DNA from: DASQFY01 sp036397815
GTDB lineage: Bacteria; Chloroflexota; Limnocylindria; QHBO01
Direction of reading: 5' to 3'
DNA length: 36,635 nucleotides
Assembly (NCBI GenBank): GCA_036397815.1
Contig: DASWIE010000129.1
Coordinates: 1 to 36,635, forward strand
Of this stretch, positions 16,255-25,151 are shown piece after piece; within the stretch, counting starts at the first letter, position 1, and the number at the start of each line of letters is the position of its first letter. A program made the translations under genes and the position numbers. The notes beneath the pieces are model-generated. The model was given only the letters and a program-made list of their open reading frames with translations. It ran no database searches and had not been told where the DNA came from.

Positions 16255-19169
16255 TGCCGATCGCTTTCACCGATCCGATCTGGCTCTGGCTGCTGCTGCC
16301 GGGCGTCGCGCTGGTGGTGGGCGGCTGGCTGGCGGCCTCGCGGACCCTGCCGCGTGGCCGGCGGATCGCCTCGCTGGTCATCCGGCTGGTGCTGGTCATC
16401 TGCCTCGCCGCATCGCTGGCGGGCGCCCGGCTGGCGCTGCATTCCGATCGGCTCTCGGTCGTCTTCTTGGTCGACGCGTCCGCGTCAATGGTCGACGCGA
16501 CCCGCCAGGAGCTCCTGGCGTTCGCCCGTGACGCGGTGGTCGAGATGCCCGAGGGCGACACCGCCGGGGTCGTCGTGTTCGGTGCCAATGCGCTGGTCGA
16601 CCGCCTGCCGTCAGGGCTCGACGAGCTGCGCGAGCCATCGTCGGTGCCGGTCGTGGGCGCCACCGACATCGCCGCCGCGGTGCGGCTGGCGACGGCGATC
16701 TTCCCGGCAGGGACGCAGCAGCGGCTAGTCCTGCTCTCGGATGGCAACGACACCGCTGGCCAGGATGAGCAGGCGATCCTGGCCGCCGCGGAACGTGGGG
16801 TGCGGCTGGACGTGGTGCTGCCCAACGGAGCCACCTACGGCGAGGCGCTGATCGACGACGTCAGCGCGCCCCCCGGCGCTCGCGTCGGCGAAACGATCGA
16901 GCTGACCGTCCAGGTCAGGGCCACGATTGCCACCCCCGCGAGCCTGCGCCTGCTGGCGGATGGCGAGACGGTGGCAACCCGGCAGCTGCGCCTGGAGCCG
17001 GGGACGATCGGGGTCACCTTCACCGTCGAGGCCGATGAGCCCGGCTTTCACGTCTTCCGCGCCGTGCTCGAGCCGGACGAGGATCATTTCGCCGAGAACA
17101 ACGCGGCCGATGCCTACGTGCTGGTCACCGGCGAGCCCCAGATCCTGATGGCGACCGATGATTCCGGCCGCGCGGCCGACCTGATCGAGGCGCTGCGCGA
17201 GGCGCGCCAGAACGTGACCGTGGTCCCGTCGGGCGGCGTCCCGTCCTCGCTCGCCACGCTCGCGGGCTACGACGCCGTGATCCTGGACAACGTTCCGGCC
17301 GGCGCCCTGGGCGTGGCGGCGATGGCCAGCCTGCAGGTCTACGTCCGCGACCTGGGCAAGGGGCTGGTGATGCTGGGCGGTCACAACAGCTATGGCGCCG
17401 GCGGCTACCTGAACAGCGTGCTCGAGGAGGTGCTGCCCGTCTACATGACGGTGCGCGATCGCGAGCGGTCCCCCGACGTGGCGCTGGTGGCGGTGGTCGA
17501 CAAGAGCGGCAGCATGGCCGACTGCCACTGCACCGGCGACAACCGGGACACGGCGACCAGCGGCTCGCGCGGCTTCGAGAAGGTGGACATCGCCAAGGAG
17601 GCGATCCTGCGCGCGGCGGATGCCCTGGCGCCCACCGATCAGCTGGGGGTGGTCGCCTTCGACGAGAACGCCCATTGGGCTCTCCACACCGGGCCGATCG
17701 ACGTCAACGGGCTGCAGGCCTCGCTCGGCTTCCGCGCCGACGGCCAGACCAACATCTATGCAGGCCTCAAGGCGGCGTATGACGACCTGGTCCGCAACCC
17801 GGCCAAGCTGCGCCACATCATCCTCATCACCGACGGCTGGAGCCAGTCCGGCGCCTACGACGCGCTGCTGGCCGACATGAAGTCGGCCGGCATCACCCTG
17901 TCGACGATCGGCACCGGCGGCGGGTCGGCCCAGATCCTGCGCAACCTGGCTGAGCAGTCCGGCGGCCGCTACTACGACGCGGCCGACGCCACGACCATCC
18001 CGGATATCTTCCTGAAGGAGACGATCCGAACCGCCGGCGAGCAGATCGTGGAGGAGCACTTCCAGCCGATCCCCTCCGCCCCGTCCGAGATTCTCCAGGG
18101 CCTGGATACCGGCCGGCTGCCCGCCCTGTTCGGCTACAACGCCACCACCGCCAAGGGCACCGCCACGGTGGCGCTCCTCACCGGCCGCGAGGATCCGCTT
18201 CTCGCGCAGTGGCAGTACGGCCTCGGACGCGCCGCCGCCTGGACCAGCGACACGCGCCAGCAGTGGGCCAGCGAGTGGATCGGGACCGATGCCTTCGGCA
18301 CCCTCACCGCTCAGCTGGTGGCCTGGACGCTGCCGCCGCAGGACGACCAGGGGATCGATGTGCGCTTCTCTCCCGGTCGGGAGGGGCTGCTGAACGTGGA
18401 GGTCACATCGTTCGACCAGGACGCCGCGCCGCGCAACTTCTATCGGACCGTCGTCCGGCTGGTGGGGCCGCAGCTGGAGCCGCTGCAGGCCGCGCTCGAG
18501 CAGGTCGGGCCGGGGCGTTACGCCGGTACCCTGCGCGCCGACGAGCCCGGCGCCTACCTCGTGCGGGTCGCGCAGACCCGGGACGGCGCCGACTCCGCCA
18601 GCCGGACGCTGGGCATCGTCTCCCCGGCGGCCGAGGAGTTTCGGCGGCTGGGCGTGGACGAGGAGGCGCTGGCGGCCTATGCGCGCGTCGGCCACGGCAG
18701 GTCGCTGGAGATCGATGAGGAGGGGGAGGCCGCGGCATCGGTCTGGGCGCACGACATCGAGGCAGTTGCGTTCCCCACTCCTGTCTGGCCGTTCCTGCTG
18801 CTGCTGGCGATGACGCTGGTGCCCATCGACGTCGGCGTGCGACGGGTGGCCCTCACCGGCGCCGACCTTGCGCGCGCTCGCGCCTGGCTGGCGCGACGCG
18901 TCGGCCTCGGCCGGCCGGTCCCCGAGATCGTTCCTGGCCTCGCCGAGCTGCGGGCGGCCAAGGTTCGAACCGAGCGGCGGGCGGAGCGGGTGGTTCGCGC
19001 GCCCCAGCCGGAGACCGCGCTCCCAGGTCCTTCCGCTCGGCAACGGGCGGCGACGCCCGCAGCCCCACGGGCGGCCGATCCAGGGCCGGCGGAGCCGGCC
19101 GCGGCCACATCGCCCGCGCCGGGCGAGACGCTGGCCGAGCGCCTCGCCCGCCAGCGGCGGCAGCGCTGA
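16254..19169 (+). CDS. Double-VWA membrane protein with GATase-like domain
   Basis: About 971 residues. Helices at residues 9-29 and 38-61 are followed by a first VWA domain with DASASM from Asp 74, then a beta-sandwich. A glutamine-amidotransferase-like Rossmann region lies near 290-395 (EPQILMATDDSG, GLVMLGGHNSYGAGGY) without an obvious catalytic cysteine nucleophile. A second VWA domain has DKSGSM from Asp 416, and a C-terminal helix lies near 840-862. The last 100 residues are Ala/Pro/Arg-rich and probably cytoplasmic. Just after the second metal site there is an insert with the sequence ADCHCTGDNRD, which could bind metal or form a disulfide. ATG at 16254 overlaps the previous stop. The protein is probably the large outer component of the MoxR system. 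Its stop lies one base from the stop of the convergent gene. Confidence 0.88.
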   Translation: MPIAFTDPIWLWLLLPGVALVVGGWLAASRTLPRGRRIASLVIRLVLVICLAASLAGARLALHSDRLSVVFLVDASASMVDATRQELLAFARDAVVEMPEGDTAGVVVFGANALVDRLPSGLDELREPSSVPVVGATDIAAAVRLATAIFPAGTQQRLVLLSDGNDTAGQDEQAILAAAERGVRLDVVLPNGATYGEALIDDVSAPPGARVGETIELTVQVRATIATPASLRLLADGETVATRQLRLEPGTIGVTFTVEADEPGFHVFRAVLEPDEDHFAENNAADAYVLVTGEPQILMATDDSGRAADLIEALREARQNVTVVPSGGVPSSLATLAGYDAVILDNVPAGALGVAAMASLQVYVRDLGKGLVMLGGHNSYGAGGYLNSVLEEVLPVYMTVRDRERSPDVALVAVVDKSGSMADCHCTGDNRDTATSGSRGFEKVDIAKEAILRAADALAPTDQLGVVAFDENAHWALHTGPIDVNGLQASLGFRADGQTNIYAGLKAAYDDLVRNPAKLRHIILITDGWSQSGAYDALLADMKSAGITLSTIGTGGGSAQILRNLAEQSGGRYYDAADATTIPDIFLKETIRTAGEQIVEEHFQPIPSAPSEILQGLDTGRLPALFGYNATTAKGTATVALLTGREDPLLAQWQYGLGRAAAWTSDTRQQWASEWIGTDAFGTLTAQLVAWTLPPQDDQGIDVRFSPGREGLLNVEVTSFDQDAAPRNFYRTVVRLVGPQLEPLQAALEQVGPGRYAGTLRADEPGAYLVRVAQTRDGADSASRTLGIVSPAAEEFRRLGVDEEALAAYARVGHGRSLEIDEEGEAAASVWAHDIEAVAFPTPVWPFLLLLAMTLVPIDVGVRRVALTGADLARARAWLARRVGLGRPVPEIVPGLAELRAAKVRTERRAERVVRAPQPETALPGPSARQRAATPAAPRAADPGPAEPAAATSPAPGETLAERLARQRRQR

Positions 19170-19170
19170 G

Positions 19171-21297
19171 CTAGTCGATCTCCTCGAAGGTCGCGTCGTC
19201 CCCTCTCGCCGCCGGACGCCGTGGTCGCGGCACACGCAGGTACAGGATCGCACCGGCCAGGACCGTGAGCACGGCCACCACCGGGATCCAGGGCAGACGC
19301 CGGAAATCGAGGAAGCCAACGACGCTCAGCGTGTGCTGGGCGCTGTTGCCGACGCGATCTGTCACCTGAATCCGCACATCTCGCGGGATGAGGCCGGCCT
19401 GAACCGCGCCGTCGAACCTGCCATCAGCGCGGACCGCGACGGGCAGGCCATCGATCAGCACGGTCGCACCCGGGTCGGTTCGGCCACGTACGGGCACGCT
19501 GAACGAGAGCGGTGCAACCGGGGTGGTGGCCACGACCGCAGGCGGCTCGCGGAGGATCTGAACCTCCCAGCGGGCGACGTAGCCATGCCCGGATGGGGTA
19601 ACGACCTGGAGTCGCGCGCTGAACACCTCGTCGCCGACTCCCTCCGGCGACGGCGGCTCGATCGTGAGCTCGACGATGCCGCGCCCCCCGATCAGGACCT
19701 GGCGCAGGTCGTCGGGATTGCCATTCTCCAGCGCGACAGAAGAACCGGGTGGACCCGCGAACTCGACGGCGAACGAGTCTCGCGCCAGCAGGAGTGGCCG
19801 GACAGCGGAGCGTTGCTCGGCGATCGCCCCGTTGACGGTTGGCTCGAGGGCCCCGCCGTCGACTTCGGCCCGGAGCACGTCGTCCGTGGCTGCCACGGTC
19901 ACGCTGATCGGTTCGATGGGAGCCTCTGCGGTCAGCCGGCCTCCGGTCCGCTCGGCGTCGAAGCGCGTCGCCGTCGCCAGCGCCATCCGCGCCCCGTCGG
20001 GTCCAAAGACGCCGATCGGCCAGATGCCCGGCAGTGCCGCGACCACGCGTTGGACCAGCGGATCGCCATCAGGATCCACGCCGCCGGCCCCCAGGGTCAC
20101 GAGCCGACCGCGAAACACGACGGCGAGCCTCCCGTCGGCAAGGCCGCCCGGAACCTGGCCGCCGAACGGGGCGAGGAAGCTGTTGCGGAACTGGGCGGCC
20201 GCGGTGCTGCGCCTGATCACGCCCTGCTCCGCGAGGCCCTCGTCCAGCACGTGCACGATCCCCTCGTCGCGCAGCAGGAGCCGTGCGTCGACTCCGGTGC
20301 CGAGGACCGCAAGCGGGAAGCCGCGCTGCGGAGAGGTCGCGACCTCCGTGAGCTCGTCGTCCCCAGCCGGCCAGTCGAACAGGCGGAGGCCTTCCCCCGG
20401 CGACGCGAGCAGGATCCGACCCCCATCACCGCCCACCATCGCCGCCAGCTCGCCAACGAATGGGATGTCGACGAGCTCCGTTCGCGGCGCGCCATCGTCG
20501 TCCAGCGAGATCCGATGCAGCAGCGCGGGCAGGTTGGCCTCGTTTGGTACGGCGATGATGCCCAGCTCGTCGCCGGGCCGTCCATCGCTGTTCCCAAGCG
20601 GCGCGAAGTTCGAACCCAGCGCCGGGGTGAGGTAGAAGGTGGCCTTCGAGAAGGTGGCTCCATCCCAACGGAGGACCCGGAGCTGTACCTCGCTGGGGCG
20701 CAGCAATTCAGGTGGCTCGCCGATCACCAGCTCATCGGTCCCGTCGCCGTCGAGGTCGATCGCGTGAATCGAGCTTCCCGCGGCCTGCGAGTCGTACAGG
20801 AACCGCAGCTCGGTGGCCCCCGATGAATCCAGGCCGACCTCCCAGAGCGTCGGGCCGCTTGGACGCGGCAGCCCCTCGGTACCGACTCCGGCCACGATCA
20901 CTCGCTCCACCCCGCCGACGCGCCAGGCCAGCAGTCGCGCGGGCTCGGCGGCGCCGACCACGAGCATGCCCTCGCCGTCCGGCCGCGCGCCTCCCGTGAG
21001 CAGGTCTTCAGGGCTCGCGTGGCGGCGCAACAGCACCTGCCCTCCAGGGGTTGGGCGCCCGATGTCGTCGATCCGCATGACCTCGACCGCAAGGCGGCCG
21101 GGGTCGTTCTGCCAGCGGCGGATCGAGACCAGCTCGCGGACCCCGTCCCGATCGACGTCACCGACGATGGCGGACCGGGCACCGAACGGCGGCCCAAACC
21201 CCGACTCCACCGGAATGGCGGTGACCGCGACGGCAGGTGTGGCGAGAGCAGCCAGCAGCCCGCCGGTCAGGCAGGCGGCGGCGAGCCGGGATCGCAT
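19171..21297 (-). CDS. Secreted, membrane-anchored FG-GAP/VCBS repeat protein
   Basis: About 708 residues. A signal peptide (MRSRLAAACLTGGLLAALATPAVAV) is followed by FG-GAP-type repeats with calcium-site-like motifs: DVDRDGVRELV near residue 40, DLDGDGTDELVIG near 175 and NSDGRPGDELGI near 235. These would form a beta-propeller outside the cell. Ig-like beta regions follow, then a C-terminal helix (IPVVAVLTVLAGAILYL) and a basic/acidic tail. The frame is open to a GTG at 21351, but ATG at 21297 gives a clean signal peptide, so I chose it. It is convergent with the double-VWA gene, with one base between the stops, so it is not co-transcribed but is a plausible surface-exposed partner. Ligand unknown. 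Similar proteins are common in Chloroflexota genomes as far as I recall. Confidence 0.8.
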   Translation of the reverse strand: MRSRLAAACLTGGLLAALATPAVAVTAIPVESGFGPPFGARSAIVGDVDRDGVRELVSIRRWQNDPGRLAVEVMRIDDIGRPTPGGQVLLRRHASPEDLLTGGARPDGEGMLVVGAAEPARLLAWRVGGVERVIVAGVGTEGLPRPSGPTLWEVGLDSSGATELRFLYDSQAAGSSIHAIDLDGDGTDELVIGEPPELLRPSEVQLRVLRWDGATFSKATFYLTPALGSNFAPLGNSDGRPGDELGIIAVPNEANLPALLHRISLDDDGAPRTELVDIPFVGELAAMVGGDGGRILLASPGEGLRLFDWPAGDDELTEVATSPQRGFPLAVLGTGVDARLLLRDEGIVHVLDEGLAEQGVIRRSTAAAQFRNSFLAPFGGQVPGGLADGRLAVVFRGRLVTLGAGGVDPDGDPLVQRVVAALPGIWPIGVFGPDGARMALATATRFDAERTGGRLTAEAPIEPISVTVAATDDVLRAEVDGGALEPTVNGAIAEQRSAVRPLLLARDSFAVEFAGPPGSSVALENGNPDDLRQVLIGGRGIVELTIEPPSPEGVGDEVFSARLQVVTPSGHGYVARWEVQILREPPAVVATTPVAPLSFSVPVRGRTDPGATVLIDGLPVAVRADGRFDGAVQAGLIPRDVRIQVTDRVGNSAQHTLSVVGFLDFRRLPWIPVVAVLTVLAGAILYLRVPRPRRPAARGDDATFEEID

Positions 21298-21343
21298 CGT
21301 GGCGGGAGGATACGCCCGGTCGCGTCTGGCATCATGGCCAGCC

Positions 21344-23302
21344 ATGGCCACGCCGCCGGTGCTCTGGACCCCGCCGGACGATGCCCGCCAGCGAAGCCGG
21401 CTCGGCCGCTACCTGAACTGGCTGGCAGCGGAACGCGGCCTCGACTTCGCCGATTACGGCGCGGCGTGGCGCTGGTCGGTCGACGAGCTCGACGCCTTCT
21501 GGCGATCGATCTGGCACCACTTCGAGCTGGGCAACGACGGCGACCCCGGGCCGGCGCTGGCGAGCGCCGGGATGCCCGGGGCACGCTGGTTCCCCAATGC
21601 CCGGCTCAACTGGGCGGAGCACGCGCTTCGACTCGCCGGGCGCCAGAACACGGACGTGGTGGTCATCGCCCATTCGCAGACGCGCGACCCGCTGCAGCTC
21701 ACCGTGGCCGAGCTGCGCGACGCCGTGGCGCGCGTCCGCGGCGGCCTGCAGCGGCTGGGCGTCGGTCCAGGCGATCGGGTGGCCGCGTACCTGCCGAACG
21801 TGCCGGAGGCCATGGTCGCGCTGCTGGCCACCGCCAGCCTCGGCGCGATCTGGTCGTCCTGCGCGCCGGAGTTCGGCATCCGCAGCGTCATCGACCGCTT
21901 CGGCCAGATCGAGCCCAGGGTGCTGCTGGCGATCGACGGCTATCGCTGGGGCGAGCGCGAGGTCGAGCGAGCGGACGAGGTGGCAGCCATTCGGGCGGCG
22001 CTGCCCTCACTGCGCGCGACCGTGGAGCTCCCCTACCTGCGGCCGGGCCATCGGTCCATTCCGGACGCCCTCGGCTGGGCGGAGCTGACCTCGGAGCCTG
22101 GCGATCTGGCCTTCGAGCAGGTGCCATTCGAGCATCCGCTCTACATCCTCTACAGCTCCGGCACCACCGGATTGCCGAAGCCGATCGTGCACGGCCACGG
22201 CGGCATCCTGCTGGAACACACCAAGTGCCTCGCCCTCCAGCACGACCTGGGGGCCGACGACCGCTTCTTCTGGTACAGCACCACCGGCTGGATGATGTGG
22301 AATCTCCTGGTCTCCGGGCTGCTGGTCGACGCCACCGTGGTCCTGTACGACGGCAGCCCGGCCCACCCGGACCTCATGCACCTCTGGCGCCTGGCCGAGG
22401 AGGTGGGCATCACCTCTTTTGGGACGAGCGCGCCGTTCCTGATGGCCTGTCGCAAGGATCGGCTGGAGCCCGGGCGCGATCTGGACCTGTCGCGCATTCG
22501 GAGCATCGGATCCACCGGCGCGCCACTGCCGGCCGAGGGGTTCCGCTACGTCTACGAGGCCGTGGGCGCGGACCTCCAGCTGGCGAGCATGAGCGGCGGG
22601 ACCGATGTCTGCACCGCCTTCGTGGGCGTCTCCCCACTCGTCCCCGTCTGGGAGGGCGAGATCAGCTGCCGGCTGTTGGGCTGCTCGGTGGAGGCGTTCG
22701 ACCCGGACGGGCGGCCGGTGGTCGGTGAGCAGGGCGAGCTGGTCCTCACGGCGCCGATGCCCTCCATGCCGGTGGCGTTCTGGAACGACCCCGACGGCTC
22801 TCGCTACCGCGCGGCCTATTTCGAGGACTTCCCCGGGGTCTGGCGCCACGGCGACTGGGTGACGATCACCGAACGCGGTTCGTGCGTGATCAGCGGCCGA
22901 TCGGACGCGACCCTGAACCGCGGCGGGGTGCGCATCGGGACGGCGGAGTTCTACGCGGTGGTCGAGGCGCTCCCGGAGGTGACGGACTCGCTCGTCATCC
23001 ACCTCGACGCTGAGGACCGTCTCGTTCTCTTCCTGGCGCTGCGCGACGGCCTCTCCCTGACCGATGAGCTTCGCGCCCGGATCGCGGCCACCCTGCGGAC
23101 GAGCCTCTCACCGCGCCACGTGCCGGACGAGATGGTGGCGGTGCCCGCCGTGCCGCGTACGCTGTCGGGCAAGAAGCTGGAGGTCCCGGTCAAGCGGATC
23201 CTCTCCGGAACGCCTGTCGAGGAGGCCGCGTCGCGGGGGTCGCTGGCGAACCCCGACTCACTCGACGCCTTCGTGGCCATGGCACGACGATCGCGTGGCT
23301 AG
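21344..23302 (+). CDS. Acetoacetyl-CoA synthetase
   Basis: About 652 residues, the usual length for acetoacetate-CoA ligase. The adenylate-forming core has YILYSSGTTGLPKPIVHGHG near residues 266-285 and RFFWYSTTGWMMWNLLVSGL. GGTDVCTAFVG is the A5-type motif, GDWVTITERGSCVISGRSD the hinge, and LSGKKLEVPVKRIL contains the conserved catalytic lysine. The HGHGGILLEHTKC and TTGWMMWN stretches fit acetoacetyl-CoA synthetase better than acetyl-CoA synthetase. It makes acetoacetyl-CoA from acetoacetate, CoA and ATP, for ketone-body use or polyester/sterol precursors. Start ATG at 21344 is 46 bases from the start of the divergent FG-GAP gene, so the promoters must overlap coding sequence or yield very short leaders. 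It stands alone on its strand. Confidence 0.93.
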   Translation: MATPPVLWTPPDDARQRSRLGRYLNWLAAERGLDFADYGAAWRWSVDELDAFWRSIWHHFELGNDGDPGPALASAGMPGARWFPNARLNWAEHALRLAGRQNTDVVVIAHSQTRDPLQLTVAELRDAVARVRGGLQRLGVGPGDRVAAYLPNVPEAMVALLATASLGAIWSSCAPEFGIRSVIDRFGQIEPRVLLAIDGYRWGEREVERADEVAAIRAALPSLRATVELPYLRPGHRSIPDALGWAELTSEPGDLAFEQVPFEHPLYILYSSGTTGLPKPIVHGHGGILLEHTKCLALQHDLGADDRFFWYSTTGWMMWNLLVSGLLVDATVVLYDGSPAHPDLMHLWRLAEEVGITSFGTSAPFLMACRKDRLEPGRDLDLSRIRSIGSTGAPLPAEGFRYVYEAVGADLQLASMSGGTDVCTAFVGVSPLVPVWEGEISCRLLGCSVEAFDPDGRPVVGEQGELVLTAPMPSMPVAFWNDPDGSRYRAAYFEDFPGVWRHGDWVTITERGSCVISGRSDATLNRGGVRIGTAEFYAVVEALPEVTDSLVIHLDAEDRLVLFLALRDGLSLTDELRARIAATLRTSLSPRHVPDEMVAVPAVPRTLSGKKLEVPVKRILSGTPVEEAASRGSLANPDSLDAFVAMARRSRG

Positions 23303-23326
23303 CTCAGGGCATGCCCAGTACGGCGA

Positions 23327-23435
23327 GTGCTGTAACAGCACCGATGCGGCTGAGCCGGTGCGCCGCCAGCACTCTCCGTTCATCTGCTGACGCCTATCCG
23401 GTCGGTTCGCGTCGGTTACAGCACCCAGGGTGCTG
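23327..23435. terminator. Two related hairpins between convergent genes
   Basis: Between the stops of the CoA ligase (23302) and acyl-CoA dehydrogenase (23471) lie two dyads that share sequence. GTGCTGT-A-ACAGCAC is at 23327-23341. GTT(A)CAGCACCC-A-GGGTGCTGAAC is at 23415-23438, an 8-base perfect core with three further pairs past a bulge. Both hold CAGCACC. They probably act as a two-way transcription barrier; neither has a clear T-run, so the function is inferred from position. Confidence 0.5.
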
Positions 23436-23470
23436 AACGCGCCGAATCGAGCCAGGGGGGTGCCGCGGGA

Positions 23471-24622
23471 CTACATGGCGCGGATGCCGAGCAGGTTGCG
23501 CGCGATCACGAGCCGCTGAATCTGGCTCGTCCCCTCACCTATCTCGGTGAGCTTCGCATCGCGGAGGTAGCGCTCGACCTTGTACTCGGCCACGTAGCCG
23601 TAGCCGCCGTGCACCTGGATCGCGTCGTTGGTCACCTGGCGGGCCACCTCGGAGGCGAACAGCTTGGCCATCGCCGCCTCGGTGCCGAACGGCTTGCCGC
23701 CGTCCTTGAGCCAGGCGGCGCGGTAGACCATCAGTCGTGCGGCGTCGATCTGGGTCGCCATGTCGGCGATCATGAAGGCGACGCCCTGGAACGCGGCGAT
23801 CGGGCGCCCGAACTGCTCCCGCTGCTTGGCATAGGCCGATGCCGCCTCGAATGCCGCCTGGGCCAACCCGAGCGCCATGGCGCCGATGCCGATCCGCCCG
23901 CCGTCGAGCGTCTGCAGGAACAGCCTGTCCCCTTCGCCCTCCTCGCCGAGCAGGTTCGCGGCCGGAATCCGGCAGTCGTCGAACAGCAGCTCACCGGTGT
24001 TCGAGGCGTGCAGCCCCATCTTCTCCTCCATCCGGCCGATGGAGAAGCCGGGCGTATCGGCCTCGACGATGAAGGCGCTGATCTTGCCGCTCGCCGCCTC
24101 GCGGTCGGTGACCGCGGTCACGACGTAGACACCGGCCTCGCCGGCGTTGGTGATGAACCGCTTGCTGCCGTTGAGCACCCATGCATCGCCGTCTCGGTGG
24201 GCGCGGGTCTTGGTGCCGCGCGAGTCGGAGCCGGCTCCCGCCTCGGTCAGACCGTAGGCGCCCAGGACCTGGCCACTGGCCATCGGCCGCAGGAAACCCT
24301 CCTTCTGCTCGGGCGTGCCGACCGCGTAGATCGGGTAGCAGCCCAGGCTGGTATGGGCGCTGACGATGATCCCGACGCTGCCGCTGGCCCGCGACAGCTC
24401 CTCGATGGTGATGGCATAGGCCAGGGAATCCAGCCCCGTGCCACCGACCTCCTCCGGATACGGCACGCCGAGCAGTCCCAGCTCGGCGGCTCGCCGGATG
24501 ATCGTTCGCGGGAACTCGCCCGTTCGCTCCATCTCGTCCGCGACCGGGACAATCTCACGCTCCGCGAAGTCGCGGACGGTGCGCCGGATCTCCTCGTGCT
24601 GCGGCGAGAGGGCGAAGTCCAT
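23471..24622 (-). CDS. Acyl-CoA dehydrogenase
   Basis: 383 residues, full length for the short/medium/branched-chain class. YGLTEAGAGSDSRGTKTRA near residues 120-140 and WVLNGSKRFITNAGEA are the two family signature segments that line FAD and substrate. The C-terminal QVHGGYGYVAEYKVERYLRD and EIGEGTSQIQRLVIAR place the catalytic glutamate at about residue 363 (the GEGT position). It oxidises an acyl-CoA to the 2-enoyl-CoA and passes electrons to ETF; the exact chain length is not readable. ATG at 24622 was chosen because MDFALSPQHEEIRRTVRDF is the usual N-terminus. A -10-like TAGACT lies on the minus strand at 24669-24674. It faces the acetoacetyl-CoA synthetase, and together they suggest catabolism of fatty or branched acids. 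Confidence 0.95.
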   Translation of the reverse strand: MDFALSPQHEEIRRTVRDFAEREIVPVADEMERTGEFPRTIIRRAAELGLLGVPYPEEVGGTGLDSLAYAITIEELSRASGSVGIIVSAHTSLGCYPIYAVGTPEQKEGFLRPMASGQVLGAYGLTEAGAGSDSRGTKTRAHRDGDAWVLNGSKRFITNAGEAGVYVVTAVTDREAASGKISAFIVEADTPGFSIGRMEEKMGLHASNTGELLFDDCRIPAANLLGEEGEGDRLFLQTLDGGRIGIGAMALGLAQAAFEAASAYAKQREQFGRPIAAFQGVAFMIADMATQIDAARLMVYRAAWLKDGGKPFGTEAAMAKLFASEVARQVTNDAIQVHGGYGYVAEYKVERYLRDAKLTEIGEGTSQIQRLVIARNLLGIRAM

Positions 24623-24710
24623 CGTTCAGCGGCGCTCCGTCTCTGCGGATTCGGTGGGCGGGTGGCCAAGTCTACCGCGACGATCGCTTCCACCGAGGAT
24701 CAGAAGTTCT

Positions 24711-24772
24711 CATACGCACACCACGCAGACGCTATTCGCTTGGACAGCGTCGGGAGGCGCCATACGCACACC
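24711..24772. repeat. 12-base direct repeat, CATACGCACACC
   Basis: CATACGCACACC occurs at 24711-24722 and again at 24761-24772, starting exactly 50 bases apart (close to five helical turns), in the divergent region between the acyl-CoA dehydrogenase and polyamine operon. Both copies lie upstream of the dehydrogenase start. It could be a pair of regulator sites; no dyad symmetry is present within the unit. Confidence 0.45.
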
Positions 24773-24880
24773 GAGCGAGCGGATGGCGCCCAGCACGCCC
24801 CCACGAGCCAGTTAACGCACGCCATGGCGACATGTGGCGCTGATGGAGGTCGACGGCGCGTGACTACGAGGAGGTGGTTC

Positions 24881-25009
24881 TCAGCCGCGCCGCCAGCGGT
24901 CGACCTGGCGTTGCGCCCGCCGCCTGGCGGCACGCTGCTGAATGGCGCGGCGGTGCCGGATCGGCAGCGGACGAGGTCGCGATCGCTTGGCGTGGTTCGG
25001 CTTGGCCAT
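24881..25009 (-). CDS. Possible 42-residue arginine-rich peptide
   Basis: An ATG on the minus strand opens a frame of 42 residues starting MAKPNHAKRSRPRPLP and ending QRQVDRWRRG before TGA. It has no acidic residue other than one Asp and about 40 percent Arg plus Lys. The lysine-containing start is not what random GC-rich frames normally give, and the size and charge are like nucleic-acid-binding basic peptides. GGA lies close to the ATG but no good ribosome binding site is present. I do not recognise a family. It is a candidate only. Confidence 0.3.
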   Translation of the reverse strand: MAKPNHAKRSRPRPLPIRHRRAIQQRAARRRAQRQVDRWRRG

Positions 25010-25081
25010 GGTGTCCATAGGACGCAGCAAACCTGGCCCGGGTTGCACACTGATTCCGTGTCGCAAGGGGACGTCCCGACG

Positions 25082-25111
25082 TTGAATCCTGCGGAAGCGC
25101 GGCCCTATACT
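25082..25111 (+). promoter_or_regulatory. Sigma-70-like promoter of the polyamine operon
   Basis: TTGAAT at 25082-25087 and TATACT at 25106-25111 are 18 bases apart and match the -35 and -10 consensus in four and five of six positions. Transcription would start near 25118, giving a leader of about 58 bases before the TTG start at 25176. It is the best promoter seen in the window. Confidence 0.65.
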
Positions 25112-25124
25112 GCCGAAGGTCGCT

Positions 25125-25151
25125 GAGCCTGCCGTCGATCGGCACGGGCTC
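25125..25151 (+). promoter_or_regulatory. Leader hairpin before potA-like gene
   Basis: GAGCC-TGCCG-TCGAT-CGGCA-CG-GGCTC folds into a ten-pair stem with a two-base bulge and a five-base loop, starting about seven bases after the predicted transcription start. An alternative GCTGAG/CTCAGC pairing (25122-25127 with 25159-25164) would reach the ribosome binding site GAGGGA at 25166. The two folds share bases, so a switch that affects translation is possible but unproven; 5' stability is the simpler role. Confidence 0.4.

Noticed and set aside
16725..19319. 864-codon minus-strand frame opposite the double-VWA gene
   Set aside because: Composition is typical of a reverse-complement shadow (His, Gln, Arg, Val) and there is no start context or domain.
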